A stretch of 64,000 nt of DNA from Glandiceps talaboti (lineage: Eukaryota > Hemichordata > Enteropneusta > Spengelidae): contig NC_135550.1 in NCBI RefSeq assembly GCF_964340395.1, forward strand, positions 31,514,676-31,578,675, given 5' to 3'. Below the pieces are notes generated by a model. That model made no database searches and was not told the DNA's origin. It saw only the letters and a program-made list of their open reading frames with translations. Position numbers and translations under genes: made by a program. Positions 1-58,405 of the stretch are shown one piece after another; position 1 is the stretch's first letter, and each line of letters opens with the position of its first letter.

Positions 1-3000
1 CATGTAGGCAAAACAGAAACTAGATTTGGGTGTTTGCTGCTGAAGTTGCCTTAAAATGTCTTGAAGTATGTATGTTGGGGGTGTGGGAGTGAATATGTGG
101 GCCTCATCATCATATGATAACAGTAACCATGGCAATAGCAAAGATCAAAATGGTTCCACTTATTATGAATTGCTTCATTACATTCTAATAGGTAACTTGC
201 AAACCTTCCATCTTGAATATCCTGAATGTTGCATCATGGGAGATATGATGACAAAATATGAATCAATCAGTAATATAAACAATCATGTTACATTTTTGTA
301 AACAGAAATAATCTAGTCATGGTTACCTTAACCATTGTAGGAGGTTTATTCTATTGATAGCTTCAGATTAGGTACTATGATAACTACATATAATGCCATA
401 GTCCTTTGTATCTTAGTATGCTCAGTCTGGATTGCAAGTTCCCTATTAAGAAAGGGCAAGCAGTTTTGTGCCAAGTATTTCTTTCTATAAAACTTATATG
501 AAACTCATTTTATTACTGTGACATTATTGCTTTGCAACATGAAATTTTAACCTCAGCATCTCTAAACCATGGGTAATTTTCGATAAATGAAAGATTTGAT
601 GTGGTTGTTGAGGTCACCATGAAACCAGAGTTGTCTCTGATTTTTTTCATCTTTATACACACCTTTATGAAAACCTGTTCCAAGTTTCTCTGAGAATCTG
701 ACTTCATCCTCCAAACTGACTCGCTTACAAATCATATTTATCACATCAACAAAAATTAGTGTGCAGATGATGTTAGATCTGTACTAGTAGAAGTTCATAA
801 AAGGAAACTTCAACTTCAAACAATGGTCAGCACTCATACTTACATCCTGAATTCTCTTACTGATCCATAATCAAGATAGAATCAAACAAAGCATAGACCC
901 TACACCAACGTTGGTGTAGGGTCTATGAACAAAGTGATGTCAATGTATATCTTTTCTTTGATAGCACAGTGTTGTACAGCTTAAAATTAAACTAGATATC
1001 CAGGTAACCAGATTTCATTCTGCCAACTGGCTAAAAAAGAAATGCAGGTTGAAAGTTTTTTTATTTAGGGGAGAATATTCTTCTTTCGCTGTGAGTCAGA
1101 TCAAATATATCTTCGCCTATCACCTTGTAAGGAGTCTATCTGTGCCAGTTGGTCAGGTGTTCGGTCAGGTGGTCTGTCTGCCTGCCTGCTTGCCTGCAGC
1201 ATCACTTTCTATACAACCCACTCAGTGATATTTCAATACATATCATGCTGAACATACTGTTTAATTTCACAAGGTACATCAGATAAACTTAGAAATGTGA
1301 TGTCATCACAAAAAATCTTTCTACATTCCTCTGATTAATGGGCAGATTTCATAATTCAGGAGATATATTTGCCCTAACAACAGTATACTTGGAATTTCCT
1401 GTCATTTACTTTTTCTGAAACATACTAGTATACTAATTGACAGAATTCTGGGTAATATGCAAACAGTATTACATCACCAAGCTTAGCTTTAGTGCCTGTA
1501 TCTGTTGTTTCTTCCTTAAAATACTGTCACATGGCATCATAATCCTCATTTCTATGTGGATTAGGTAGAAACAATAGACAGACTGATAGATACAGTCACA
1601 GATGATGTAAGCATAAGTAATTTAAGCACCTCAGTTGTTTGCTTACCCAGAATTCCCTACACCAATGTACAACATGTCTGTACACAGCTAATTTGAATGA
1701 TCTTAGTTGTTTTATCTTTAGAGAAGTCACGCAATGTAAAGTAATGCTTTGTGACTCACTGGACATCAAATATAGCAGCCAGAATTAGGTAGAAAATGAA
1801 ACATGTTGGTTTTTAAAATTCAGGAAAACAGTAAAAATCTTATTGTTCAATCATGAACCGCAACAAGTGACATATTCCCTTCAACTTGACTTTGATAACC
1901 ATGATATTATTAAACTTTACATCAGTAATATCCTAGATATAGAGACAATGATCAAAACACTTCAAACTATAGAGTGAAACTCTAGAACATCGTGCTATGA
2001 TTGCACACCTATTATATTAATACATTGAAAACCAATATGTAGTCAAGACGGGGTAATAAATTGCTTTAGAGATCACGTTTACCATGGCAATAGAGATATA
2101 ACAAGTACAGTGGCAAATTGAGTGAGTTTTAGTAATATAGTGGGAGCCATCAGTTAGCATTTCATTCACATAGGTCAGTGTATTTCCTTTCCCTATGCTA
2201 TCCTAAGGCTACACCCTTATTAAAGATGTGATTCTGCCCCAAGCTGGTAATTGCTATCCCTTTGCTCTTTTCTGTGACATTTGGAAAACAGAATTTGTCA
2301 CTTGCCAATATTTTGATCAGAATTTATATGGGGTTGCAGCAGTCACAACCTGTGTCTCCAATAACAGTTAGTTTTCGTGTAAAAATTACAACTTATCAAA
2401 AGAATAGAAAGGAGATTTTTTGACTCTTAAAAAAAATTCCACATTTTCAGACAGTTTGAATTATGACTAATATCAAATGAGGTATGTGTTAGCTGGTTTT
2501 AGAGCTCAGCTTAACAGCATCCACATGCTAATTCATCAGTTGGAAATACAGACTCAAAATGTCAATGAAAGTATGACTATATGACATAACATCACCACAT
2601 TACAGATTGATTAGTAATACTAAAGTTTAGATACCCTGTACCAGAGATGACAGATTCTGGTCAAATTTGCCTGCTGTATTCCTGTATATTGTACCGGTAT
2701 ATATGATGTAATTTTAGTAGGAAATCATTGAGAAGTTGGTGAACTTGAATAGGTAGATAACCTCCTGGTCTTCCCTGAATAAAAACATGTTGTCATATTG
2801 TTAGACATTGAATTATTAAGAGAGTTTAGATGAAACATCTTGAGATACACAGTCAACTCCACTGTATAAGTTGATTAGTTTTTAGAGTGAAACTCTGTAG
2901 ATGTGCGTGTCCCCTGAAGCTAATGTTGTTTGACTTGTATGGGCTTCTCAAATCTGGATAATGCTCTTTCTTTCTATTACTATATTGACAGTATAACAAA

Positions 3001-3279
3001 TTTCACAAATCTTGGATCATAATGTACACACAATTTGATGAAAAATTCTCAGATTACAATATTTACACACTTCAGAATTCACCTAAATGATCAATGTTTC
3101 CACACAAGTAAACATTGTTATATCAGTTGTGAAGGAATAAAAACAAAAGATAGGAATTTCTGATAAAAAAAATAAAAGACTGCTAGTTTTAAATATCATA
3201 AATATATATTGAAAATTGCATGCATGAAATGTCAGTCAAGTGACATGCATCATCATGTGAAATGTGGCTGTTGAAGTAG
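1..3279. other. Non-coding AT-rich DNA, probably TALPID3 intron
   Basis: No convincing exon was found on either strand. Open frames are short and lack conserved motifs. The DNA lies upstream of the first recognised TALPID3 exon, which begins in mid-codon, so it is most likely intronic. The only ordered element is the palindrome at 892-927. Confidence 0.5.
892..927. repeat. Perfect 36-bp palindrome
   Basis: The half-site catagaccctacaccaac is followed immediately by its exact reverse complement, giving 18-bp arms with no loop and an AACGTT centre. Related tagaccct/tctatgg motifs recur at 37183-37325 and 47724-47763, which suggests a dispersed short element. No gene is associated with it. Confidence 0.85.
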
Positions 3280-4250
3280 TCACTTCTCTAATGTCTGGGG
3301 TTGTATTTTAATGTTGAATGTGATCACTTCTCTAATATCTGGGATTCTATTTTAATGTTGAATGTGATCACTTCTCTAATATCTGGGGTTCTATTTTAAT
3401 GTTGAATGTGATCACTTCTCTAATATCTGGGATTCTATTTTAATGTTGAATGTGATCACTTCTCTAATATCTGGGGTTCTATTTTAATGTTGAATGTGAT
3501 CACTTCTCTAATATCTGGGATTCTATTTTAATGTTGAATGTGATCACTTCTCTAATATCTGGGATTCTATTTTAGTGTTGAATGTGATCACTTCTCTAAT
3601 ATCTGGGGTTCTATTTTAATGTTGAATGTGATCACTTCTCTAATATCTGGGGTTCTATTTTAATGTTGAATGTGATCACTTCTCTAATATCTGGGGTTCT
3701 ATTTTAATGTTGAATGTGATCACTTCTCTAATATCTGGGGTTCTATTTTAGTGTTGAATGTGATCACTTCTCTAATATCTGGGGTTCTATTTTAATGTTG
3801 AATGTGATCACTTCTCTAATATCTGGGGTTCTATTTTAATGTTGAATGTGATCACTTCTCTAATATCTGGGGTTCTATTTTAATGTTGAATGTGATCACT
3901 TCTCTAATATCTGGGGTTCTATTTTAGTGTTGAATGTGATCACTTCTCTAATATCTGGGGTTCTATTTTAATGTTGGATGTGATCACTTCTCTAATATCT
4001 GGGGTTCTATTTTAATGTTGAATGTGATCACTTCTCTAATATCTGGGGTTCTATTTTAATGTTGAATGTGATCACTTCTCTAATATCTGGGGTTCTATTT
4101 TAGTGTTGAATGTGATCACTTCTCTAATATCTGGGGTTCTATTTTAGTGTTGAATGTGATCACTTCTCTAATATCTGGGGTTCTATTTTAATGTTGAATG
4201 TGATCACTTTTCTAATATCTGGGGTTCTATTTTAATGTTGAATGTGATCA
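3280..4250. repeat. 44-bp minisatellite, about 22 copies
   Basis: The unit begins tgatcacttctctaatatct and continues to ttttaatgttgaatg, with exact 44-bp spacing (for example starts at 3321 and 3365). Copies differ by a few substitutions (gggatt/ggggtt, ttaatg/ttagtg). The first copy is the most diverged. Each unit carries a TGATCA palindrome. The array ends about 130 bp before the TALPID3 exon at 4378. Confidence 0.95.
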
Positions 4251-4377
4251 TATTGATGTCATTCAAAGAGAGTACTCATCTTGTAGAAGAATAACAGGAT
4301 ATGTTGTGGTGCTATCATTGAATGTCAATGAATGATAATATGTCTCATGGCAATCTCATAATCTCATTTATGTCCAG

Positions 4378-44898
<40,521 letters not shown>

Positions 44899-47092
44899 AC
44901 TTGAACTTATTAAGGTTGTAGGAATACATTGTAAGGTTGTGAATGAGACAATTAAATCTGAAAAAGTAGATCTACTTATATGACGTATACATCGATCAAT
45001 TTGAAATGTGTACTTAAGAATAGTTAAGCCAAGAGTTCAAAGTAGAAATAACATGGTTTTATATGATAAACTTCAGCCAGGAAGCCTGACCATTGAATGG
45101 ATGTATGAATGTATGTAAGATATGATTTTCCATCCATAGTCAATTTATATTTACCTTAAGAGCTAGTCTAAACACTGCCATGTTTGTTTTGAACAGGACC
45201 ATTTCTGTCCGTTTGACCAGGATGTATTAGGTCTCCACTAATTACATCCATGTGGTTTGACACACATGAATGAATCATTATATTTATAATGATAATGTTG
45301 TAAGTCACAGCGAGTACATTATATAGATGTAGTACAAAAGTATCATATTTCAACTCTATTTACCAGTGGCACACCTTGGCTTAGTCCCGCTATAGTGAGG
45401 AAATCCCTGATGAAGGTCATTAATAAAAAAAATCACTTTGTAAATTGTATGAGTATTTGCATCCCATTTGCATCCAGGGTAGTCAATATTCAAATACTGA
45501 AATGTACTATGTACTACCATGGAACTATAACTACTTCCATGGTACTACTACTAGCAATGGTGGACAGGCTAGAAAGCATTCACATGACAGACAGTACACA
45601 ATGATACACACAATATAAAGCAATGAATGAATGGGCAATTGTTATCACCCTTCAAACTATTTATTACTGATTGATTAGCATATCAATGTAACCGCTAGTT
45701 GACATTGTAAAAGTTGTATTCACCATATTAACAATCTTTTAACAATCCAAACCTTTCATTTCCATAGGTTCGTGTACTATCTAACTAAATGACCTACTTT
45801 TACCTATCCTCGCAGGAGAAACAATGTTGTACAGATCCAAGAAAAGTTACAGATTTTTCAGGGACATTTTATGTACAATGTGTATTTAATATCAATGGAC
45901 TCAGTTTATTTTTGTCATCCTGTGATACCAGATTAACTGACTAATTATTGTTTATTTTGGCACTAAGGAAATCTAGTTGTCATCAGATATTTAGAAAGAA
46001 TCATTCCTAGAAGACCAGATAGCCTAGTGCTAGGATTTATAAGAAATATTTGCATAACATTTCTCATTGTACAAGTCTTTAAAACAAATACAACAATGTA
46101 ATTACATATCTTGTCATGTAATCTTGTAATTTGACATTCCATATTGATATTATCAATTTATGTATATCATAATAAGTATGCAGGTTATTTATTCTATGTA
46201 ATTTCAATCTTAAATCTCCTTTGTACACTGCTCAGTGACTTTGCATATAAAATGTAAAATTGATCTGTTATTTCATACACCTGTAAGTGATTGACAAAAT
46301 GCATGGTACATGTAATTTGAGGTTAAGAAATGAAATTAATAGACCAGATACAAAGAGTCAATGACATATACACATGCAGTAATCTTGTTATAATGAAATC
46401 ATTTGGTGACAAGATTGATGTTGATATTAAACTGTTCAGTACATTAGTAAAATCTGCCTGCACTCCTAATGGAAATATCAATTTTATAGCACTTCAAGGG
46501 ATTTGTTGTAACATTTTGTTCGTTCTAACAGAATTTTTTTGTAACAGGGGTTGTGATGTATGCTATTGGTGCATTTTATGTCATAGTGTACATGTAGTAA
46601 CACACACACAGTGTACAGTTAATGCTCTTTGGTGAATTATTCTATCACAACATACTGAAAATAGCTGACATTGCACTTAGCAACAGAGTGATATGTAAAA
46701 TACATTTTAAGTATGTCCATAGGATAGGTTTTGAACTTGACAAAGACTGTTCTGTGAAGTTATCAATTCAAACACTGTACTCTAATCTGTGTACATTACA
46801 AGTTACAACTGTGAAGAGATTGATAGAATCTGGTATTTTTTATACTGCACATACCAGTACTATTGGTAACAATAGTATGTAGCAAACCTTTTGTTGATTT
46901 TTTAAAAAGAATTTCAAGTTAATCTTGGCACAGACAGATACTTGTCTGTGAATCCTGGTGAACAAACTTGTGGATACTTTTGTGATAAACATGCTAAATA
47001 CGAAGTGCTTTGCAGATCAGGAAACATAACTTAGAAATCTTTGAAATACTACTTGTACTACGCCTAGCCTAAAAGATACAGTCATTGTTTCC

Positions 47093-47165
47093 GCTTATGT
47101 TATATGTAGCCAGTGGTAACACAGCCTCCGCTTATGTTATATGTAGCCAGTGGTAACATAGCCTA
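47093..47165. repeat. Two-copy direct repeat of about 35 bp
   Basis: cgcttatgttatatgtagcc followed by agtggtaaca occurs twice in tandem. A partial related piece (ggctagtggtaaca) follows at about 47261. Confidence 0.8.
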
Positions 47166-47723
47166 TCTGTAGACTTGAGAACGACTATCGCTACACTATT
47201 CCGCTATCCTATTAACTGACATTTCGATTTTTTTAATTTTCGCTACCATTCCCAGCGGTAGGCTAGTGGTAACATGATAAGCGGTCCAACAATTGGACCT
47301 TTCAGACTTATACTCCCCCTTCATATCTCAAATATTATGCGTGGAAGTTTTCTCTAAAGTAATTATTCAAACCATATACCTGGTACATTTTTGTTAAGGT
47401 TATCCATATCATAATTAATAAGTTTATATGACTGAATATGATAATATTTAAATTTGAAAATTTGAAAAACTGGCAGTCCTTGTAATCAGCTGTAGTGTAG
47501 TTATGGTTTTCGACAGTCTATACATTAATAATTAATCACTGTAGTGGTAGAACTCACAAGGATAGAATAATTATAACCACCATAAAACCACCAGTTAATG
47601 GTAGTAGTGATAGAATAAAAATGCTAAACTCACAGCCAACCTATGACATTTACTAAGTAATGTACAAACAAATGATCACTGCCATAATGATATGTAGTTA
47701 GTATTACTTTATTTGTGTGTATA

Positions 47724-47763
47724 GGTAGAACCACAGACCCTACACATGGTCTATGGTAGAACT
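47724..47763. repeat. Dispersed short inverted motif
   Basis: gtagaaccacagaccctaca followed by catggtctatggtagaac. It shares ends with the cluster at 37183 and the core of the palindrome at 892. Confidence 0.5.
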
Positions 47764-48826
47764 TAATGTGGTATCAAGTGGTTATGGATACTATAGTTAG
47801 AATTTAACAGAAAAGAAACCATCTTCACTAGGATTATTAACATTACTGTCAGAGTGCTCTGATAAATTTGTCAAGTACTTGGAGAAATATTGATCACATG
47901 TTTTTTTGCCTGGCAGACCAGTGTATACTTGAAATACTTAGCCTGTATTTACTTTGTCTTTTATGAGTACCAGTTTGAAGGTTTTTACTGGTAGATATAA
48001 TCAAAGGCCATTTGTACATACATACTAGTGTTACAACCTGTGATAAAGTAGACCATTGATGACAGGGCTGGTTCAACACCTATGTCTCCAGGTCAATGAA
48101 CTGCCCATCAAGACCAAATCAAGACAAAGGTGTTGACAGTCATGGCCACAACCTTTGACCCCTTGCTTCATGGTCATTACCTTTCAATAAAGTATGTTGT
48201 TCACAATAGCTGTATTACTTGTAAAGGTGAAGGTAAACATTTTGATAAGATGAGAATCAGTCAAATATTTGGTGAGAAATTGCCAGTGCCTTTGTGTACT
48301 TAGACCAATCTAAAGAGTAGAAGTTGGTTGTTTATATTACATATCTTTGTACTTTATTTGTTGTTGTATTTTTTAATTTTTACTCTGAAATGTTATATCG
48401 GGTATCTATCTGTATACTAACTGAACTCATGTTCTGTGTCCTTGAACAAACTTAAAATACCATGTATCAGTAAATTTAACCAAGTTTGACTGAAGTGTAA
48501 CTGTAAGTCATAAAACTTCAAGACCCTTTTATATCCCAATCCTTTATTATTATACCTTCAATTGTTAAGGTGCCAAGATTACCTTGTTGAAGGCTGGCTA
48601 TAGTTTAGATTGTCCTCAGATCATGGTCAATATGGTTTTATTTATCTCTATTACTTGTATATATATCACCAGTTTATTTTCTATGGATACCTTTGTCGAT
48701 TAGTAATAGCATTGATTTTCAAATTCAAGGCTAACACTGGATAAAAGACTGACTATGTCATTGTCCAGTCAGTCTCTCTAAGGGGTTACACCTTTTGTGA
48801 CTCGGGTGGGAGGGAGGGAGAGGGAG

Positions 48827-48880
48827 AATGAATGAATGAATGAATGAATGAATGAATGAATGAATGAATGAATGAATGAA
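48827..48880. repeat. (GAAT)n microsatellite
   Basis: About 13 GAAT units. Confidence 0.96.
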
Positions 48881-49198
48881 TATGTCTATTGAACCAGAAT
48901 GTCTCTGAACTCAGCATTCAAAGAAATGTTGTCAGGTTGACTCTGTCACATTTATTTTGAAATCATTCTTGGCTCTTTGTACACACTTTTTTTTGTGATT
49001 TTCTAGACTTTTCTGTCCTCTTCCAGCAATGGATTCACTATCTGTATACCTAGATACTTTTTTTACTTATTGATATAGTGGAATCAATTAAATGAAAGAT
49101 ATATTTTATGGAATGATTGTAGGTTCAAATTGTAAACTATTGGTAATCTTTTCAGATTACACAGGAATTATGTATAATATGATTTGTGATAAAGAAGC

Positions 49199-49204
49199 AA
49201 TAAA
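49199..49204 (+). terminator. Candidate TALPID3 poly(A) signal
   Basis: AATAAA is followed 20-80 bp later by T-rich and then GT-rich sequence (tgttgtttattttgtctttt, then gtgtgtgtgt), a canonical cleavage/polyadenylation arrangement. It would imply a 3' UTR of about 4.3 kb. The signal at 45422 would give a shorter one. Confidence 0.35.
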
Positions 49205-52200
49205 TTAGATTATATTTCATTTTGTTGTTTATTTTGTCTTTTCCTTGATTTGAGATTGTGTGTGTGTGTGTATGTGTGTGTGCACCATATTGTAATCCAT
49301 CAATTACTAACATGAACAGCAAGAGTGTCAGTAGAATGAAATGATCACTATTGTCCATACTTGTCACCAAAACTGATTACATGTATATTTAAAACTATCA
49401 AAAGGTAATAGTGGTTTATGGTTATCAAGAACAGTTGTCAGTCTTGTCATTTCTTTTCATTTTAACCCATTGAGATATGGACAAATGTTCTGTTCTCAGA
49501 CTAAACCCATTTAGTGAGGAAAATAGAAATATTAAAGTAGAGATGACCAATCAAATGACTGGTTACTGTTTGTAATCAGCTGGGATGTAAATAACAAATT
49601 ATGTTGTAATTTCTAGTCTTGATACAGGATATTAAAAAAAAGCATCTACATGTACATTGCCAACAGTGTGACCTGTCCAAGTCTCAGGTGACAAATAACC
49701 AAATTCCTAAAAATCATCTTACTTTTCCCCCGATTCTACTGATTTTAAACTACTTCAGCCACCTTTCATACTGAATACTGTATACATTGTGGAACATTCT
49801 AGATACATGTATCTACTTTCCTGGAGGAGAGTCATATTATAAATGTAGGTCAATTTGTCCTTGACCCAGCCAGCCAGCCAGCATGGTTAAAAGTTGTTGA
49901 CTACAATCAGCTGTTTGCTATAAACAGCATTCATGTCATTCTTTAATATCAAAACATAGAGAAAGTCATTCAAATTAAATTTAATACAATAAACTACGTA
50001 CTGGTAATTGTTACTGTGGCATGTCATCAATTGCTGGTATTTTTACACAGCTGGGAGGTAGTGTGTATACAGAGAAAGTACAGGCACCCAATTTATTCTG
50101 TTTATCCCAGTACTATTCAAATGACAGTATAAATAAGTATTTGCATGAATGCTGCAATTTCAGCATACATAAAGAGCTTTTGGGATTGCTGTATTTGGGG
50201 TCGGGGTCAGGGTGGTTATAATAAGATGAATTGCAATAGATAGCCAACCCTTATCATGCTGTAAAGTCATGACTACACTGCATATACCTGATTTTATTCA
50301 TATAATAGATTTGTTTATTTCTCATTTACAATATAGTAGGTAATCATGTATACACACCGACAACTTCATTCAGTGTATGGGCCTTGGAACAGTCATATTG
50401 GAGTGCCCTCACCATGGTATTAATACTCTGTGGTTCTTGAATCCAGCCTGTTGATTGAACAACCAATCCATTGTTCACCATACCTGGATTTAGGTAGTCA
50501 TAATTCATAGAGTAAGCCACTGAAAAGGTGTGCCAGAACAATGCTTTGTTTGTTTCCCGGTCTGTATGCACTCACTCAGTGAGTGTTAACAGAGCAAGAG
50601 AGGCTTGTCTGTGTTTTCTTTGCTTCAAGCTGTGTTTGTCTTTTTCAATCCACAAACTCACCTGGCCTCAAAATTATAAACCATGAAAGTGACAATGTTT
50701 GGCTGTCAATGCTACCAGTGTAAAATTTAGTTTGGGCGTCTATAGTTTTGTTATTATATTACCTATAAACCTAGCAGTTTCATCACATGATGTTTGTCTA
50801 GAGCTCATGTTGTATGGTATGACAAGAAAGTTGTAAATCACAGATGTGTTAAGTAAATATTCTTATTCACCCATCCAACCCCACCCATTAAGATCAAGCA
50901 CTTGGTAACTCATCAATTTTAGTGCACAGGTAATGTACAATTGTTTAAAATTTCTGAATTTTGATAGTACACGTTTGTGTCTAAGTGACCTCTCTAGCTC
51001 TGCTCAAGGTATAAATTGCAAATTTTTTTCTACTTCATGCATTCCAGAGACAGAAAACAGGCTATTGGTCATGGAAAACAATTTGATATTCTGATTAGAA
51101 ATGTGACAAGATTTATAACTTGCATAAAAGGTAGACTCCCATGATATTAAGACAATTCTATCCATCTAACTCACTGATTTTCAATTTCCTTAAAAGCCTA
51201 ACATTGCACAATGATAAACATTGTTCATTTAAACAAACAAATTCTGTCTGATTACAGCATGTTTATTTGAATAGTTTACCTTGTTGATTCACATGCAATG
51301 CAAGTATAAAACTCTGAGCCTACAAGTTTGGTTTCTTTTACTCTGACTTCTGTAATTTAAGTCATCTAATTAAACTTTCTATCCCCATGATTTGACAAAG
51401 TTCTCTCAACACAAAGCCATGACCCTTTCCCCATCTCCACTAACACTCCTGTAAACTGTACAAGCATTCAGAAACCACAAATCAAATTCCAAAGTACATT
51501 GACCATAAAGTCAGCATCCACAGCAAAGCAAACAAAACATATAACTACATAATAAACTTACAAATAAACAAATAAATCTTTGTTGTTTTATTTCAGGAAG
51601 AAATCAATGACCAGTCCTGTATACTTCAACTATATTTTCTCAGTATTCTTTGTAATGCTGTATTAGAAATCAAAGACTACATTAAACTATTGTTTTTCTT
51701 CACATTTTCATCACAAACACAAATAAGCTACAAAATTAAGGCAGTTTCTGATGCCTAAAGTGTATGATAAGTGTATGCGGAAATTGAGAATAATTTACAT
51801 TTAAATTACACGAATACAGTCTACAAAAAAATACCATATAAGTATTCAAGAAAATGACACTCAATAAGACAGATTCAATCACACACTATGCAGCAACCAT
51901 AACTTAAGCTGTATTGTAGAAATGAAATTCCTCTCCCCTTCCCTTCAAAAAAAATGTAGCAGAAAATATAGAAATATATTGCTGTAAATATTATTCTCCT
52001 TTTGAGCCAAAAAGTCAGAATTTTGTACATATCTGTAGCTCTTTGGAAGTAGTACATAATCCCATAGAAAAGTTGGAAAACCATCCCAATAAAGTGACAT
52101 GATTATTTAGTTTGTGCAAGATGTTACAAAACAGATTACCAGATATAGATTGTAAGACAATTTATAGTACAAAATTATGTGGATGGATATTCAATAAAGT

Positions 52201-52264
52201 TTTGATTCTTGTTATGTCTTTTTGTTCAACAATGTTGATATCTAAGACTTTCTTATATACTATC

Positions 52265-52390
52265 TTAGCCCAGAGACTTGTCTCAAGGAACTTCTTAATC
52301 CTCTTTCAACCAGGGGCGTATTTGTTTGTATACAAAGAACTAAATGTTGAGAAAAACTGACAGTAACACCAAGACAAGTCTCTGGGCTAA
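52265..52390. repeat. Perfect 19-bp inverted repeat with 88-bp loop
   Basis: ttagcccagagacttgtct at 52265-52283 is the exact reverse complement of 52372-52390. It lies about 0.7-0.8 kb downstream of the LC3C stop, so it may be in that gene's 3' UTR and form an RNA hairpin. Confidence 0.8.
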
Positions 52391-53074
52391 TACTACTCTA
52401 GACTTCGCATTAATATTTCTATGTGTACATACTTCTTCAAATAACTAAATACATTTAGCATTGAATGCATAAAAACTATTTTGGATATACAAATACTCTA
52501 TTTCTAGCAGCGTCTCCTGTGCCCTACATTGTGCATAATTCATTGTCATTTCTTTCTGTCCAAAGTAAACAAAACTAATTACAATCCCAATCTATTTTCC
52601 ATCCATCTACTGTGCATTTATATTTGCACTGTGGTTTGTTCATATTGTCTATTTTAAGTCACACCATCATCTGTACAGCTACACACCTGGCACCACAAGA
52701 ATTGTCAACACAAATCCTTCACAGTATTTTTAGCAGTGTTACTTTGTTATCAGACCGGCTGACTTTAACACTGACAACTGAAAATTGTTCCTCCATTTTC
52801 TTCTGCCATCTCCCCGATACTGCAAATGCTAATAATCTTCTGTAGAAGTCATCATGGATCCTGTGTTTGATGTACTTTCACTAACAAATGTGGAAGAGCT
52901 ATGAAGTCATTTGAGGAGGGCACTCTCTTGATGGGCTAAGTAGGATTGAGAGTGACAAAGTTACCAATATTCTAAATGTTGGAATGTACTGCAATGCAAT
53001 GGTAGTCTGAGTATACACAGGTTATCAAGTTCACGTCATTATTTACATGTCCATAAAGTCCACAATGTTGTCTT

Positions 53075-53080
53075 TTTATT
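53075..53080 (-). terminator. Weak candidate LC3C poly(A) signal
   Basis: AATAAA on the minus strand, starting only 5 bp after the stop codon. It is unusually close but possible. A more distant AATAAA at 51587-51592 (minus) is an alternative that would give a 1.5-kb 3' UTR. Confidence 0.25.
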
Positions 53081-53085
53081 TGTTA

Positions 53086-57855
<4,770 letters not shown>

Positions 57856-58338
57856 GGTTATTTTTTGTTAAATTCGACAATATGGTTCAATTTCAAGACT
57901 CCAGAGAGAAACGTGGCTGTGACCTACACACTAATAGTATACTGCGAACTACTACAAAAGTTGAATATCCCTTTCAATATGGCGAGTGTCGTGACGTCAG
58001 GGATGGGCAATCTATTCTCAAACTGGGAGATTATTCAGTATCAAAAAATAGTGTTCTATTTTTCCATAAAAGAAAAGCCTAAAAAGTACAATTTGGCGTA
58101 GTTATTTAAGTTCTACATCAAAATGAAAGAAATTCACTTAAAAGATGTATGCAATGGAACATTTGATTTTGGTCCCTCATTAAATAATACCTATTTTGTA
58201 CACCATGGTTTGTTCCAACAACGTCATGAGTGACGAATTCAGTGGAAGTCTTTGCATCACTTGCGCTTGTCAGAAATGGCACAGATTCATTCATAAATGA
58301 CGTGTGACTGTGAGGGTAGTGACACAGAATGAGATGAT
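57856..58338. promoter_or_regulatory. Divergent LC3C - WAP/VWC promoter region
   Basis: Only 483 bp separate the two start codons, which face away from each other. The region has a perfect CRE palindrome TGACGTCA at 57992-57999; further TGACG/CGTCA half-sites at 58222-58226, 58231-58235 and 58298-58302; and a YY1-like AATATGGCG at 57978-57986. This suggests CREB/ATF-family input on one or both genes (inference). No TATA box is obvious. Confidence 0.55.
57992..57999. promoter_or_regulatory. CRE/ATF palindrome TGACGTCA
   Basis: A perfect 8-bp CRE lies 137 bp upstream of the LC3C start codon and 340 bp upstream of the WAP/VWC start. It directly follows a YY1-like ATGGCG. Confidence 0.6.
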
Positions 58339-58405
58339 ATGCATTCACGCAGATTACTGACGTGTGTGTTTACCACTTGTCTGCTACAATGGTTACAGAC
58401 ACCAG
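58339..58405 (+). CDS. WAP/VWC gene exon 1 (signal peptide, residues 1-22)
   Basis: ATG at 58339-58341, 22 codons and one base, then donor gtagag. The sequence is basic (HSRR), then hydrophobic (LLTCVFTTCLL), then polar with a small residue at the junction (P-Ala), as in a signal peptide. The phase fits the next exon exactly. Confidence 0.72.

Larger units (their letters stand above)
44899..53085. other. Tail-to-tail interval between TALPID3 and LC3C, non-coding
   Basis: Both flanking genes transcribe toward this 8.2-kb stretch, so parts are likely 3' UTR. No coding exon is supported. Candidate TALPID3 poly(A) signals (AATAAA) are at 45422, 48186 and 49199. Minor repeats are listed separately. 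Confidence 0.55.

Noticed and set aside
3280-4250. CRISPR-like look of regularly spaced repeats
   Set aside because: The 44-bp units are contiguous with no unique spacers and the DNA is clearly eukaryotic. It is a minisatellite.
46330-46882. Two frames of 86-101 codons downstream of TALPID3
   Set aside because: No motifs, and AT-rich composition like the surrounding non-coding DNA. They lie in the probable 3' UTR or intergenic interval.
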